Shown piece after piece: positions 5,404 through 5,789 of a stretch of DNA of 5,789 nt. The stretch is from an uncultured Azospirillum sp. (GTDB lineage Bacteria > Pseudomonadota > Alphaproteobacteria > Azospirillales > Azospirillaceae). A program made the position numbers and the translations under genes. The notes below the pieces were generated by a model. It did no database searches and was not told the origin of the DNA. It was given only the letters and a program-made list of their open reading frames with translations. The stretch spans positions 1 through 5,789 of the forward strand of contig CALGOL010000579.1 of NCBI GenBank assembly GCA_937960755.1. Direction: 5' to 3'. How positions within the stretch are numbered: the first letter of the stretch is position 1; each line of letters begins with the position of its first letter.

Positions 5404-5789
5404 ATGTTTTCCTATTTTGAGCGCATGGTGGCGATGCGCTACCTGCGTGCGCGCCGGCAAGAGGGGTTCATCTCCGTCATCGCCGGTTTCTCCCTCATGG
5501 GCATCGCCCTGGGCGTGGCGACGCTCATCATCGTCATGGCGGTGATGAACGGCTTTCGCGCCGAGCTATTCGGCCGCATCCTGGGGTTGAACGGTCATTT
5601 CAACGTTTACTCCGCTTATGGCGGCCCGTTGACCGATTTCGATTCGCTGGCCGACGCGCTGCGCCGCGCGCCGGGCGCGCTTTCCGTCAGCCCAATGGTA
5701 GAGGGCCAGGCGCTGGTCTCCATCGACGGCGTCGCCTCCGGCGCCGTGGTGCGGGGTCAGCGGGTGGCGGATTTGGAAATGCGGCCGAC
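5404..5789 (+). CDS. lolC: LolC/LolE-family lipoprotein-releasing permease, N-terminal part, cut by the window end
   Basis: The first 128 codons of an ABC-transporter membrane subunit are visible; the family is usually about 410 residues. LolC/LolE with the ATPase LolD extracts outer-membrane lipoproteins from the inner membrane and hands them to LolA. The cytoplasmic N-terminus FERMVAMRYLRARRQEGFIS is the typical family start. The first membrane helix covers about residues 23-48 (VIAGFSLMGIALGVATLIIV), followed by the hallmark MAVMNGFRAELFGRILGLNGH and the start of the large periplasmic domain. ATG 5404 is well placed relative to the conserved N-terminus; AGGA at 5389-5392 is 11 nt upstream, a modest ribosome-binding site. 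lolD is expected next but is outside the window. Alphaproteobacteria often carry one LolC/E-type protein, so the C versus E label is loose. No frame break is seen. Confidence 0.93.
   Translation, partial: MFSYFERMVAMRYLRARRQEGFISVIAGFSLMGIALGVATLIIVMAVMNGFRAELFGRILGLNGHFNVYSAYGGPLTDFDSLADALRRAPGALSVSPMVEGQALVSIDGVASGAVVRGQRVADLEMRP

Overview
The window reads as chromosomal DNA from a high-GC, flagellated alphaproteobacterium, most like a Rhodospirillales or Magnetospirillum-type organism. This rests on an alphaproteobacterial-style FliF C-terminus (MIDINKVEGRVRASS), a LolC/LolE N-terminus of the type common in that group (RYLRARRQEGFISVI), strong G/C preference at third codon positions, and GTG/TTG starts. 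The taxonomy is inferred from family resemblance; no database search was possible.

Layout: (1) Positions 1-149 lie downstream of fliF and are poorly defined. The minus strand holds a short FliH/FlbE-like start with its own possible ribosome-binding site that hits a stop after 29 codons. The plus strand holds an open frame running in from outside the window that may be the tail of another gene. No fliG start follows fliF. (2) fliF, minus strand, 150-1811, encodes the flagellar MS-ring protein; its best-supported start is an internal GTG preceded by a good Shine-Dalgarno. (3) The gap 1812-1967 is the fliF upstream region and holds a near-perfect 18-bp palindrome. (4) Positions 1968-2567, minus, encode an HD-domain phosphohydrolase whose start lies 3 nt after the stop of the next gene. 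(5) Positions 2571-4676, minus, encode a 701-aa hybrid histidine kinase: LOV-like PAS, coiled linker, HisKA, HATPase, receiver and Hpt. (6) Positions 4677-4890 are a divergent intergenic region. (7) Positions 4891-5331, plus, encode a stand-alone receiver protein. (8) From 5404 to the window edge, plus, lies the N-terminal third of a LolC/LolE-family lipoprotein-release permease.

Function: the kinase carries all modules for a His-Asp-His relay, and the divergent single-domain receiver is the natural candidate for the final Asp acceptor, so together they could form a four-step phosphorelay. The HD hydrolase is probably co-translated with the kinase. fliF and the lolC-like gene are housekeeping genes flanking this signalling island. 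The points most worth a second look are the degenerate LOV-like sensor that keeps the adduct cysteine, the kinase/HD-hydrolase coupling, and the broken-looking flagellar sequence after fliF. No mobile element, CRISPR array, tRNA or rRNA was seen.
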